64,000 bases of DNA from Paenibacillus sp. IHBB 10380 (GCF_000949425.1 NZ_CP010976.1:2294001-2358000), one strand, 5' to 3'; shown: positions 9,112-18,307, numbered from the stretch's first letter. Notes: generated by a model not told the origin, from the letters alone. Translations and numbers: made by a program.

Positions 9112-9835
9112 AAAATGTTCATTTGTCAGATCGAATTCCTGTTGAAGATTATAGGATTTACCATGCACAGTTCCGGTACCATTAACAATGGTAAATTTCC
9201 TTAAACTTGCATCATTCATATATTTATCTAATGATTTGTCAATGAGCCGCGTACCACTTTGCAGTCAGATCACTTAGCTTGTCGGCATCTGCCTTAGATG
9301 TCTTGGCAATCGTATGGATCAGGGGACTTTATCACGAACGGCTTTGCCTGCTTCTTCCGCCGCTTTCATTTGCTTGATATTCCCGCTCGCATTGCCTTCC
9401 ATCCAACGGATGGTTTGCTTCTGCATCTGTTCCTGTGCCCATTTAGGCATCGTCGCCATTTCACGCAGTTTGCTTCGAAGTCCTTCTGCCAGCTTTTGTG
9501 CTTTGCGCATTAACTGTTTCTTCTTCCTCCACAGGCGGCTTCGCAGGTATAGTTCCCTTACTTCCATCTTTCGGCGGAAATCGATTCATCAAATTTAAAA
9601 CGTTCTACATTAGGCATGTCTATAACATGACCGTCTGAAAATTCAAGTCTCACTTTTTAGATATCGCTGTCTCCTTTATATGTGCTATTGGGATTCAAGA
9701 ATCCTTCAATGATATTTAATCTTCTTTCTTCTTGGGGGCTTCCCAAAAATTGAGTGATACTTTCTCCCTTTCCATTACTCTTTTTGCTTTTGAAGACCAA
9801 AGAGTCTAGTAATTCTCATCCACCATATGGTTGGC
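9112..9835 (-). pseudogene. multiply frameshifted coiled-coil protein gene
   Basis: Successive minus-strand frames join into one degraded protein. Piece one reads KSNGKGESITQFLGSPQEER and runs to an in-frame stop after GDSDI. Piece two reads VRLEFSDGHVIDMPNVERF. Piece three is a proline linker, DGSKGTIPAKPPVEEEE. Piece four is a charged helix, MRKAQKLAEGLRSKLREMA.. RWMEGNASGNIKQMKAAEEA. Piece five is IHTIAKTSKADADKLSDLTA. Piece six is LIDKSLDKYMNDASLRKF and ends EFDLTNEHFK. At least four frame disruptions and one in-frame stop are needed. No family recognised. It starts at the stop codon of the beta-propeller gene, in the same orientation. Confidence 0.6.
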
Positions 9836-10963
9836 ATCAAATAGATACTTCCCTTGATCAGAACGCGTTGAAGAAACAGCAATGGATTGTACCTTTACCT
9901 TGTTGCTGTACTTCATGTAGTCAAGATTCGTGTTAATCCACTGTATTGGTTCCACCCAGCTTCCAGGGTTATTGACCGTACGGGAAATATCCTCTTTTTT
10001 TCCACTATGGATATCTATCAGAAATACCTTCACCATATCTCGATCTGCCAGCACTATCTTGTTCAGATCAGGAGATAATACAAATGAATCGCTAACTTGG
10101 CCTAGCCGTTTCTTTGTTCCGGTTGCTATATCTAGAGAATAGATATCATCCAAGAACGTATCCTTATTTTTAGAAATCGTATAAACAAGCTGGTTCGGCT
10201 GATCCCACTTTAAAATAGACGTAACATCTTGACCGGTAAGCAGACGTTTAGCCCCGCTATTATGGAGCACATCGAGCATAACAATCCCCTTCAGATCGTC
10301 CAAAAAACAAAATTTTGTGTTATCGGGCGAAAAAATTCCTCGTCCTGGGTAAATGCTGTTCGCGCTTATTTTAAAACGACCCATATTGATTGGCGATGTC
10401 TGTTTAGTTGGTGCATTATATACGTACACTTTCTTCTTCGATTCGTATATATATTTACTTAGATCAGAGGAAACGACAAGATAACTGCTATGAGTAAGGT
10501 CAAATTGAAACTCCTTTTTACCTTCGTTCAAATTGTATACCTCTACCTTACTTTGTTGCGAATTAAGTCTCCATCTGATTACCGCTATTCTACTGCCATC
10601 ATTTGTCATTCTCCCGACACTAATATAGGAGCCACGGTTTTTGACTCTTTCTTGTTTCGTTTGCATCGTGTCTATCAAATCATTCATACGTATATACGTT
10701 TTTCCTGTGGGATCGTCCAGATTGGTTAAAAACTCTTCATCATCCGGCCCTCCTCCTCTTTCACCGTTCAGAAGCCAGTTCATTTTTCTGCTGTTATGTT
10801 CAGTGTTTATATATTGTTTAGCCATATCAAATGAGACTTGACCAACTTGATCCTTTTTTAAAGCCTTTGTAGGATATGCATAGCTAATTTGTTTTTGAGA
10901 AAAATCGATAGAAGATAACAAGATTATAATAATAAAGATACAAACTTTTTTTATAAAATGCAT
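9806..10963 (-). CDS. exported TolB-like beta-propeller protein, unknown function
   Basis: The 385-residue product starts with a strong signal-peptide-like stretch (VCIFIIIILLSSIDF). Blade-like repeats follow, with patterns such as NDGSRIAVIRW, SSDLSKYIYES, SPDNTKFCFLD, DQPNQLVYTI and SPDLNKIVLADRD. These alternating hydrophobic strands after S-D/P-D turns are typical of WD40/TolB-type propellers, so a fold call is reasonable while the function stays open. The start has GGAAAG upstream at suitable spacing. It belongs to the leftward cluster with the NlpC/P60 gene upstream and the degraded coiled-coil gene directly downstream. Confidence 0.6.
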   Translation of the reverse strand: MHFIKKVCIFIIIILLSSIDFSQKQISYAYPTKALKKDQVGQVSFDMAKQYINTEHNSRKMNWLLNGERGGGPDDEEFLTNLDDPTGKTYIRMNDLIDTMQTKQERVKNRGSYISVGRMTNDGSRIAVIRWRLNSQQSKVEVYNLNEGKKEFQFDLTHSSYLVVSSDLSKYIYESKKKVYVYNAPTKQTSPINMGRFKISANSIYPGRGIFSPDNTKFCFLDDLKGIVMLDVLHNSGAKRLLTGQDVTSILKWDQPNQLVYTISKNKDTFLDDIYSLDIATGTKKRLGQVSDSFVLSPDLNKIVLADRDMVKVFLIDIHSGKKEDISRTVNNPGSWVEPIQWINTNLDYMKYSNKVKVQSIAVSSTRSDQGKYLFDANHMVDENY

Positions 10964-11033
10964 GACTTCACCACTTTCCTAACTTCCACATCAATGGGTT
11001 GACTCTTTTAAATCTCCAGAGTAGAAAGTCGTA

Positions 11034-11795
11034 TTAATTATTTTTGATTGAACCATCCTCCTGGATAATTCGTCTGACTCCCATAACGTTCGTATAAATA
11101 TAGCCGTAAGATGTCCCCCAATTTTCATTTAATTTATCTATTGTCACATTGTGAGAAGGCTTATTATCTCTCCGCATTTCTTCAGGAGTTTGTGCATTGC
11201 CATGCTCATGAATAAACTTGCCGTCCCCAATATATATCCCTACATGAGTTGGTGTTTTGGTATTCTTTTTCCAGTTGAATAAAATCAAATCAACTAACTT
11301 CAAGTTATTATAATTCCCACTAGCCCTTAAACTGTGATGATCAACTTTTGTGCCGCGATAAATTTGATCTCTCGTCGTACCGCCGATATGTTTGTTTAAT
11401 ATTATTAAATAAACAGAAGATGTAAAATCAGAACAATCCATGTAAGGTGGTGGACTATTAGGATCAATTATCATTGTTTTAATTTTAGTATCCATACAAT
11501 ACGGAATTTTCCCCAAAAATTGTTTAGAAAAATCCACAATCGCCTTTCTCTTCTCCTCAGCAGAGCTGTTGGATGGCGTTGATTTAGGCTGCTCTTCTAC
11601 TGGTTTTTTCGGTGTAGCCGGAGCCTTGCCCTCTTCCTTCGCCTCTGAATTCTCTTTTGCTGGTGTGCTGACTGTTGACTTCGGTGCTTTATTAACCTTT
11701 GGCCATGGCAGAATACCATTCGCTACCTGATTGTCCGCCACCGTCAGCTTATGGGCTGCATCCAAATATTGTGCAGACAGTTCCTCCAGGTTCAT
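11034..11795 (-). CDS. NlpC/P60-family protein with Pro-rich linker
   Basis: The N-terminal 40 residues (NLEELSAQYLDAAHKL) are followed by a Lys/Pro/Glu-rich linker to about residue 85. The C-terminal domain carries MDCSDFTSSVY (nucleophile Cys about residue 137) and HVGIYIGDGKFIHE (catalytic His about 198), the NlpC/P60 Cys-His arrangement of gamma-D-glutamyl-diamino acid endopeptidases. No signal peptide is visible, and an in-frame stop lies 3 codons before the ATG. The protein may therefore be exported by an unusual route or be N-terminally truncated. It is the first gene of the leftward cluster. A role in peptidoglycan cleavage is likely; an effector or toxin role is possible but unproven. 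Confidence 0.7.
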   Translation of the reverse strand: MNLEELSAQYLDAAHKLTVADNQVANGILPWPKVNKAPKSTVSTPAKENSEAKEEGKAPATPKKPVEEQPKSTPSNSSAEEKRKAIVDFSKQFLGKIPYCMDTKIKTMIIDPNSPPPYMDCSDFTSSVYLIILNKHIGGTTRDQIYRGTKVDHHSLRASGNYNNLKLVDLILFNWKKNTKTPTHVGIYIGDGKFIHEHGNAQTPEEMRRDNKPSHNVTIDKLNENWGTSYGYIYTNVMGVRRIIQEDGSIKNN

Positions 11796-11980
11796 CCTTC
11801 CAAATTAAATTACTTTCAGCGTTAGTTTATTGTTAAATACTTCCTAACACTATATCGGAAAGCAAGATATATATACTGATAGCGGTATGTAAAAATGAGC
11901 AAAAAAAAAGTAGATTCAATAAAACTCCAAATAATTCTAGCTTATTTTTCAACTATCCGATCATTTAACACTTAATTAAA

Positions 11981-12118
11981 GCCTGTTTTTTCATCAACTG
12001 TTTTTAAACAGAAAGTGAAGATGCCCTTGGACAGGGAGGAAGGTATTCCTAAAAAATCTGACAGCTGGAGTGATTGGATTTCTAACCCTGACAACCCTGT
12101 TGTCACTGGCGAGGAGTA
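11981..12118 (+). pseudogene. C-terminal gene relic (SWSDWIS..TGEE)
   Basis: About 46 codons without a start codon read from KPVFSSTVFKQKVKMPLDRE through GIPKKSDSWSDWISNPDNPV to TGEE-stop. The last 20 codons resemble the relic at 4848-4910 in the same orientation. The two flank the leftward cluster 5108-11795 as direct repeats. The family is not recognised. The rest of 11796-12397 shows nothing I can support. Confidence 0.45.
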
Positions 12119-12397
12119 AGAGACGAGAAACTCTATCGGACAGGTTTTCTGAGTACATCGCCATTTGAGCCGAGTGCTCTGGATGATGTATTCAGAAGGA
12201 CTTCGAGTCAACATGGAATCAACACTCGTTTACTGAATATATTTTCATGAATCTCCGAATCTAGCACATCCTCGCATGCTTTCAAATACGATGTTAGACG
12301 TATTTTATACTTTATAATGATATAGCTACATTAATGGTTACTACTTAGGTACTCATAGAAGCTGCATTGGCCTCAGCAGAAGTGAGTGAAGAGAGAA

Positions 12398-13268
12398 TCA
12401 GTAGATTTTGTTTGCGGAACAGATGACACTGTGGATACGAGCAAATTGCTCTGCGTTAGTATTCATTCGATAGGAGCCTGATACTTTTATTTTAATTTTT
12501 ACCATGCCAATATCATACTCGGCTTGATTGTTATCAAGGGGAAGGTTGGTATCTTGAATAAAACGTAGAATGGCTTCTTTATGAAGCTGAAATCGCCGTC
12601 GTGCTTGTAGATCTGTTCTCTTTCTTCCCGCGGAACGCACGCTTTCGGTATGTTCTACAGAAGCCCATTCTTGCTGACCTTCAATCAGAATGTCATCATA
12701 GCGCGCTTCCATTGCTTATGGGCCTTTACATAATGCATTACAAAGTTGTAGATCTGTTTAAAGTACGTGGCGTAGCAATCCTGCACCAGCGTATTTGTGA
12801 AGCTAGGTAAGAAGTTCAGTTCCTTGATCGCTTTGCTTTCCACGGGTTTCATGAACACCGAGTCATGTCCAATCTGAATTAGACATGACGTGTAGCCAGT
12901 GACCTTCCCATCTACTGGCAGGTCTGTTTCATCGGCATATATAACAGGGCTTTTAGTAACTGATTGCGAATGACATCTTCAAACGGTTCTAGTACTTCGA
13001 ACATTCGCTTCATTGAAGTGAGTAAAGTAACTTCACTAGGTCGATAACCGGTAAGATCATGAAAGATTTGTGAGATTCGCTCAAGCGGAATCATTGATAC
13101 ATATTTAAAAGTAGGTGGCCCATGAGTCAAAACCTGCTCCATATTGAGTAGGTGCTTTTACTCCGGCTAGGAATGAAGCCTGTTGCAGGGTTTGACAATT
13201 CGGGCAGCACTTCTTATGAATGCGATGCTCGGTCACGACTATGCGTTGCTTCGGTAGATCGAACACTT
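12398..13268 (-). pseudogene. IS66-family transposase relic
   Basis: Frames on the minus strand join into a degraded IS66 transposase. An N-terminal part contains TEHRIHKKCCPNC (zinc-finger-like). Next comes the segment YVSMIPLERISQIFHDLTGY and LEPFEDVIRNQLLKALLYMP. A broken catalytic core follows, and then the typical C-terminus LPLDNNQAEYDIGMVKIKIK.. VSGSYRMNTNAEQFARIHS. The NNQAExDI motif carries the final acidic residue of the IS66 DDE triad. Several frame changes show it is inactive. No partner TnpA/TnpB genes or clear terminal repeats were seen. Confidence 0.85.
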
Positions 13269-13301
13269 AACGCTTATTTTTAAATCCATAATTTTTCTCC
13301 A

Positions 13302-13330
13302 TTTACTTTTATATTATCTTCTACTATAAT
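13302..13330 (+). promoter_or_regulatory. sigma-A-type promoter
   Basis: TTTACT at 13302 and TATAAT at 13325 are separated by 17 bp, 64 bp before the start of the small exported protein. Confidence 0.6.
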
Positions 13331-13393
13331 CTGTTTTACAGATACTCCCTGACACAAGTTCCTAATCTTCTTTGTAAGAAAGGAGGTGTAAGG

Positions 13394-13756
13394 ATGAAAA
13401 AAACGGTATCTTCTCTCTGTATAATGCTTGCTATTGTTTTAGGGTTTACAACAACAGCGTTTGCTGCGTTCAACTTTTCTAGCCCGAATTTTACGCTCTC
13501 TAGTGGCACAATCAAGTTCGGTTCAGGCGTTATCGTCAACACGGGTAAGTATCGCGATGATTTAACAATTAAACTTTATCACGGAAATAAGCTGATCAGT
13601 ACTAAACAAATAACACTGAATCCTCAAGAATGGATCTATCCAGGCACAGGGTCAACACCAGAGATTATACTAGCAACTGGCCAACCAGCTGGTGTTTACA
13701 CATATGTTCTATCAGGTACAGGAAGTTGGCATGTTATGGCGAGCGTAACTAATTAA
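13394..13756 (+). CDS. small exported protein, unknown function
   Basis: The 120-residue product has a textbook Sec signal peptide: MKKTV, a hydrophobic core, and AFA-A as the predicted cleavage site near residue 24. The mature part of about 95 residues is rich in Ser, Thr, Gly and beta-branched residues and has no Cys. It contains FTLSSGTIKFGSG and a C-terminal SGTGSWHVMASV, consistent with a small beta-sandwich. The start is fixed by AAAGGAGGTG at good spacing. The gene is monocistronic between a sigma-A-type promoter and a strong terminator, so it is probably expressed despite sitting among relics. No family recognised. Confidence 0.8.
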   Translation: MKKTVSSLCIMLAIVLGFTTTAFAAFNFSSPNFTLSSGTIKFGSGVIVNTGKYRDDLTIKLYHGNKLISTKQITLNPQEWIYPGTGSTPEIILATGQPAGVYTYVLSGTGSWHVMASVTN

Positions 13757-13776
13757 TGCTGCTAATGACATTGACT

Positions 13777-13812
13777 AAATCAGCCCCTTGCAATTGCACG
13801 GGGCTGATTTAT
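13777..13812 (+). terminator. rho-independent terminator of the small exported protein gene
   Basis: AAATCAGCCCC pairs perfectly with GGGGCTGATTT around a 12-nt loop, about 20 bp after the stop codon, and is followed by a T/A-rich tract. Confidence 0.8.
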
Positions 13813-13830
13813 ATTTTATAACCGTTATGT

Positions 13831-14055
13831 TTACAAGTGGAATGATGACATTCTTTTGTTGAAAAACAAGTTCCAAAATAGCCCAATCAGCACAATATAG
13901 CCACCAATCGATACCATGAAATATGAAGCCGTTCGTTCCTTATTTACTCCGCTAATCTCTATTCCTCCATATAGCGATAATGCAAAGATCGATAACAGCG
14001 TTATCACAATGCGAGAAAGGAAAGGGTAACGGGCTAAAAAGAAGGTTTTTGGCTA
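13831..14055 (-). pseudogene. fragment of a small membrane protein
   Basis: About 73 codons lack an obvious start and contain two hydrophobic segments: RIVITLLSIFALSLYGG, and MVSIGGYIVLIGLFWNLFF. The ending is NKRMSSFHL-stop. It looks like the C-terminal end of a small integral membrane protein. Family unknown. Confidence 0.4.
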
Positions 14056-14168
14056 TTGGATAGTTTAACTTGTGTTTTTGCTCATCTTAATGATGAGTAT
14101 GAAATGAAACTCAATGTTATTGATAAATATAATTAGCGGCTATTAGAGCTATAAATGTAATTAGTTAA

Positions 14169-14335
14169 TCATACGGGTTCTTCCAAGCCAAAATTTTTTC
14201 TTATTTCCGCCTTGTTCAATTTCCCCACGGATGTTCTAGGAAGGGTTTCAACGATTTCCAAACGAGTAGGAATCTTATATTTCGCGATCTTGTGTAGACA
14301 GAATTGATTAAGACTGTCTAAACGCTTAAAGAAGT
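14169..14335 (-). pseudogene. C-terminal fragment of an AMP-forming acyl-CoA synthetase/ligase
   Basis: On the minus strand HKIAKYKIPTRLEIVETLPR and TSVGKLNKAEIRKNFG give the C-terminal domain signature of AMP-binding ligases: AKYKxP, then LPRTxxGKxxK with the catalytic Lys. Only about 55 codons remain; the sequence changes abruptly near 14335, where the gene appears cut. The rest of 14336-14740 has one plus-strand ORF (14334-14672) that I cannot support. Confidence 0.7.
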
Positions 14336-14740
14336 GTTAGGCCGCGAGTACAGGCGCGGCGAACTCACCCTTGTGCTTAGCATACCCGGATTAACCTCGC
14401 TCCCTATGTTGGGTATTCAGAATGTTGACCAAGTACACAATAAATGGAACAGTTACATGAAAGAATATTATGAAGATATTCATAACTATCCAGACATCGA
14501 CCTAATCTCATTGACGATAAGATTTAAGGATACAATTGTAAAGCGGATCAAATCGCCTTTTGGTTATTCATTTCCCACAATCCGTAATGGTTTCAGGCTA
14601 AACTCAAACAGCGCGCACCGATTGAGTACCGGCACGCGCTGGCTACATAGCCTTTTTCATCTGTTTATTTGACAGGGTATGACCAGATTGTCGGAAATGA
14701 ACGCTTGTAGTAGATTCTCATTACAAAATTATTCTATTAT

Positions 14741-15292
14741 CTAATCTCGAAGAATCGGATGTTCTAGCTCAGCATGTCCCATTAAACTCTCAACAACTTC
14801 ACCATCTACGAGCAGTTCTATGCTCTTCACTTCATCAAATTGAAACAACGTGTTCTTCAATGCTTCTAATGCGAATTGTTCCCCACCTGCTCCCAATCTT
14901 GCTTCATCCGGCATATGAATATCCAACGTTATCATTCCTTCACTGAATGATATGGTTTTCAATTCCATCTTACTCCACAAGGAAATGAGTTCAGGATTAC
15001 TATCTTTTTGCAAAGCTTTAAATGCTTCCTGATACTTCTCAGTGTTATTCGCGAATTGAATATCTTGCTCGGTTTTTTCAAGTTCCATTGCTTGTGGATC
15101 TGTAAAATACACCTGAATTTTTTGACTTTGCTCCTTATCCTCTTCTTTGCCTACCGTCGCTGAAACATCTTGATTATTCGAACTCAGAACCGTTGGGGTA
15201 CCCGCATCACTCAGTGGATTCTGTCCACACCCTACCCCAATAAGCATCAAGAGGGATACTATAAGTGTACATCCTACCTTCTTATTCAACAT
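14741..15292 (-). CDS. GerMN-domain lipoprotein
   Basis: The 183-residue product begins with a signal peptide and lipobox (LIGVGC, Cys at 22), followed by a Ser/Asp-rich spacer. The domain from about residue 60 begins IQVYFTDPQAMELE and ends with FDEVKSIELLVDGEVVESLMG, the pattern of GerMN (sporulation/germination GerM C-terminal) domains. Such domains often accompany N-acetylmuramoyl-L-alanine amidases. Here the gene lies 24 bp downstream of one, so co-expression is likely. A role in spore or cell-wall remodelling is inferred. Confidence 0.8.
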   Translation of the reverse strand: MLNKKVGCTLIVSLLMLIGVGCGQNPLSDAGTPTVLSSNNQDVSATVGKEEDKEQSQKIQVYFTDPQAMELEKTEQDIQFANNTEKYQEAFKALQKDSNPELISLWSKMELKTISFSEGMITLDIHMPDEARLGAGGEQFALEALKNTLFQFDEVKSIELLVDGEVVESLMGHAELEHPILRD

Positions 15293-15316
15293 ATCACATC
15301 CTCCAAGAAATTCCCT

Positions 15317-16789
15317 TTACTTAACACCCATATATTCTTTAATTCCATCTACTATAGCTTGAGCCGCTTTATTCTGTACGTCATCTGATAACATAAGTTT
15401 TTCTTCCGCGCTATTACTCAAGAATCCAACTTCCAAAAGTACAGCTGGCATTTTAGTCTCTCTAATCACTTGTAGACTACCATTTTTAACACCACGGTCA
15501 CTGAAACCTATAGCTTTAACTAAATACTTATGAATAACATTTGCTAGATCTTTGCTACTACTTCGTTGGTAATAATAAGTTTCTGTACCATTTGATTGGG
15601 GAGATTCAAGAACACTGTTACCATGTATAGATACAAACACATCAGCATTTAACTGATTAGCCAACTGCACCCGTTCAGAACGGGTAGGGTATACGTCACT
15701 ATCACGGGTCATCACTACCTCTATATTGGGCTCCTTAAGTAGAAGTGTTTGTACTTTCAGAGATAACGACAAGTTAAAGTCCTTCTCATGTTTATTCGTG
15801 ATACTTAATGTCCCTGGATCGCTTCCACCATGACCTGGATCGATAACGACAACCTTAAGTCCTGAATTGGCAACCGTTGGAACAGAAATAGCACTGTCTT
15901 CTGTATCGTTTAAATTAATAACAACCAAATTAGAATCCAAATCGTGATTTAATTGAAACGCATTTGCATTATTTAGAGCAATGACAATTCGGACCTGGTA
16001 AGGATCACGAGTAAACAATGAATATCTCACTTCTGACACATTGGAATACCCACTAACATCCAATTTACCTTTCAATCCCGTATCCAAGGGTTGCGATGAT
16101 CCAAAGGAATCAGCAAAATTCGTATTCGGTAGGTCCAACACAATACGATCGGGATTCTTTAATGTAGAAATGGTAGGTGTAACTTCTCCATCCAAAGATA
16201 CGACGAGCTGGTTATTTGCAAAATTCATTCCATTAACATGCTTTAATGATTTCGCACTCTCGTCTGCACCGACAACTGGATTTCCACCAGGTTTAGATGT
16301 ATCTTCTGTAGTAGGTGATTCTGTACCTACTTGTCCATCTTGAATAGACTCCTTGTTACTGCTCGTTAGGTAAACAGTCTTATCCACGTTATCCCAGCTC
16401 ACAATAAGTCCCATTTGTTCACTAATGAAACGAATCGGAACTACCACAGTTTCGTTCTGAACTTGAGGCGCAACATTCAATAAGACTTGTTTCCCAGCAA
16501 CAATCGCTTCTTGTTGGTTAACAGTTAGAGATATAATCTTCGAATCTTGTTGGATCTTGACGCCTTGTGACTTTTGATCCCACTCTACCTTAAACTTCAG
16601 ATTCTCAACAACGACACGAATCGGAATCATAACATTCTTATTAACGATTGTAACTTGGACATTAGCTGGCATACTTATTTCCTTACCATCTAGAATGATC
16701 TTCGACTGAACCGCTGAAGCTTTCCCTTCGCTCGGAAATACGATAAGCAAGAACAGACTTAACAGAAATAAAAGAATAGATCTCTTCAT
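15317..16789 (-). CDS. N-acetylmuramoyl-L-alanine amidase with copper-amine-oxidase-N and AMIN domains
   Basis: The 490-residue exported protein has a signal peptide (residues 1-24) and a copper amine oxidase N-terminal-like domain (about 28-140; IPIRVVVENL.. VPIRFISEQMG). A low-complexity linker and an AMIN domain (about 185-295) follow. The Amidase_3 catalytic domain is at about 310-488. Zinc ligands and catalytic residues are visible: DPGHGG (His), the Glu in NKHEKD, VSIHGNS (His) and LLEVGF (catalytic Glu). It should cleave the MurNAc-L-Ala bond of peptidoglycan. AMIN domains target amidases to the wall. The combination with the first domain is common in Paenibacillus. Likely transcribed with the GerMN gene. 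Confidence 0.92.
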   Translation of the reverse strand: MKRSILLFLLSLFLLIVFPSEGKASAVQSKIILDGKEISMPANVQVTIVNKNVMIPIRVVVENLKFKVEWDQKSQGVKIQQDSKIISLTVNQQEAIVAGKQVLLNVAPQVQNETVVVPIRFISEQMGLIVSWDNVDKTVYLTSSNKESIQDGQVGTESPTTEDTSKPGGNPVVGADESAKSLKHVNGMNFANNQLVVSLDGEVTPTISTLKNPDRIVLDLPNTNFADSFGSSQPLDTGLKGKLDVSGYSNVSEVRYSLFTRDPYQVRIVIALNNANAFQLNHDLDSNLVVINLNDTEDSAISVPTVANSGLKVVVIDPGHGGSDPGTLSITNKHEKDFNLSLSLKVQTLLLKEPNIEVVMTRDSDVYPTRSERVQLANQLNADVFVSIHGNSVLESPQSNGTETYYYQRSSSKDLANVIHKYLVKAIGFSDRGVKNGSLQVIRETKMPAVLLEVGFLSNSAEEKLMLSDDVQNKAAQAIVDGIKEYMGVK

Positions 16790-17147
16790 TATTCACCTCA
16801 GTTGTATATAGTCTTCTAAAAGTTCATTTTTTTAACCAGATTTACTTGATAATGACATTATTCTTCATTTATCCATCGATATCCTGCTATATTTATGTTT
16901 TTTGTTAGGAATATAATGGTTTTTGTAACAATATCTTTACAGCAGTCATTTGTTGTCACCTATAATATGATGATATATAGTTATCAACTCTCTAGAGATG
17001 ATTTTGGGTCTAAAAAAAGCTAATTAAGTGTGCTGATATCCATGATGTTTCAGCTTATATCAAAAGGAATTATCAGAAGCTGCTAAAAAACTTGGAATAA
17101 CGAATATAGAGCTTCTGACGAGAATTATCGAAGAGGAATACTAACGA

Positions 17148-17330
17148 ATGGAGGAAAAAAATCAGGACTCTACTGAGTTCCAAGATTGGCTCATTTTTAT
17201 CTTGATGCACTTAGATTTAAAAACAATAGTAGAGTCTGAAGAATATTACGTGGAAGGGTGTTCTTTAGTAGCATATAGCGGATTCGGAAACAGTATGGAT
17301 CCAGCTATATCCGCAATAGCATCCCCTTAA
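17148..17330 (+). CDS. short hypothetical protein
   Basis: A 60-codon ORF has GAAGAGGA 11 nt before its ATG. It is acidic at the N-terminus (MEEKNQDSTEFQDWLIFILM) with no motif I recognise. Immediately upstream, ending at 17143, lies another open stretch without a start (YQKELSEAAKKLGITNIELL..), so the two may be parts of a degraded gene. The stop overlaps the end of the convergent BtrH-like gene by 4 bp. The gap 16790-17147 shows otherwise only AT-rich promoter-like DNA. Confidence 0.3.
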   Translation: MEEKNQDSTEFQDWLIFILMHLDLKTIVESEEYYVEGCSLVAYSGFGNSMDPAISAIASP

Positions 17331-18307
17331 CGTAGCCCAATATCGTGAAAGCGGTTAGCGATCGGTTCTTGTAGCAACGTTTGGATGGACTGAATCGCAG
17401 AAGTCTCAGCTATTTTTGCGTCTTGGAATAATTCAATTAGTTTGTTTATCTGCAATTGAGCATGGGGAAGCGTACTCATCTCAAATACATCTAATCGCTT
17501 TAAAATCTCATCGAAGATCGTAGCCAGTAGCGTATAATGTACTGCTACTATATCCAAGGCCGGCCAATAAGTCCGGGCTTCCTCTGTATACCTTGCCGCA
17601 TCCTTTTTTACTGCGGCATAAACATTAAATGTTGTATGCGCCCCCGCGGCGTCGTAGTCACCGGCGCGCAACGCCTCCACGATTGCGTCATATGCCTTCA
17701 ACCCGCAGGCATATTCGGACTCCGGAAGCATCAGATCATGAGTCTCCCATTTGAAGACCGCCTGAATAAAAGATTCCTTAATCACCTGCAGCACATCTAT
17801 TTCTAATTGATCCTCGTAAACTTGGTAGTACCAATAAGGCGAATCGTTTCGTCCCAATTCACAGAAGGGTAACTCCTGATAAGCTACTGCATGACCATCC
17901 GTATAGTAAAAAACTTCCTCGTTGTCATTGTATCCATTAACAATAACGAATTGATCTTTCCATAGGACAGCGCCCGTGCTACGATCAATAGAACTTTTAA
18001 TATCCAAGACGGCATGTCGCTGATAGAGGGGAAACGTTGGTGCAAAATTAAACCCAGCACACTGTGAAGCCGTAATCCCAACAAGATCAGCAGCAACAAG
18101 ATGCTCAGCCATCCAATTGTAAGCTGTGGTTGAATCTCTATGTAGCTTTCGATGTACGGAAAAACGAAAGCATGCGGCTGTCATCCCGGATAACATATAC
18201 TTCGGTAAAGAAAACCAGCCTTTCTCCGACAAAATGCCATACATGGCATCCGTAAATGAATAGGATTCCATGTTTAATCGGAGTGGATGTACAATGACCT
18301 GCTTCAT
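17327..18307 (-). CDS. BtrH/C39-peptidase-fold-like protein, copy 2
   Basis: The 326-residue product is a paralogue of its upstream neighbour. The shared N-terminal half contains ESYSFTDAMYGIL, KYMLSGMTAACFRFSVHRKL and VIVNGYNDNEEVFYYTDG. The layout resembles the BtrH N-terminal / C39-like papain-fold domain (Cys near GM-AACF, then a His/Asp loop). In this copy the Cys is present, but the His expected before GY-D is Asn (VNGY). The C-terminal half is helical. I infer a binding or degenerate-enzyme role; no reaction can be assigned. It is the last gene of the WYL-BtrH-BtrH operon. Confidence 0.55.
   Translation of the reverse strand: MKQVIVHPLRLNMESYSFTDAMYGILSEKGWFSLPKYMLSGMTAACFRFSVHRKLHRDSTTAYNWMAEHLVAADLVGITASQCAGFNFAPTFPLYQRHAVLDIKSSIDRSTGAVLWKDQFVIVNGYNDNEEVFYYTDGHAVAYQELPFCELGRNDSPYWYYQVYEDQLEIDVLQVIKESFIQAVFKWETHDLMLPESEYACGLKAYDAIVEALRAGDYDAAGAHTTFNVYAAVKKDAARYTEEARTYWPALDIVAVHYTLLATIFDEILKRLDVFEMSTLPHAQLQINKLIELFQDAKIAETSAIQSIQTLLQEPIANRFHDIGLR

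Noticed and set aside
14334-14672. 112-codon plus-strand ORF after the AMP-ligase fragment
   Set aside because: No ribosome binding site, starts at the break point of a relic and has no recognisable motif; its stretch YMKEYYEDIHNYPDIDLISL looks protein-like, so it may be a fragment of some gene.
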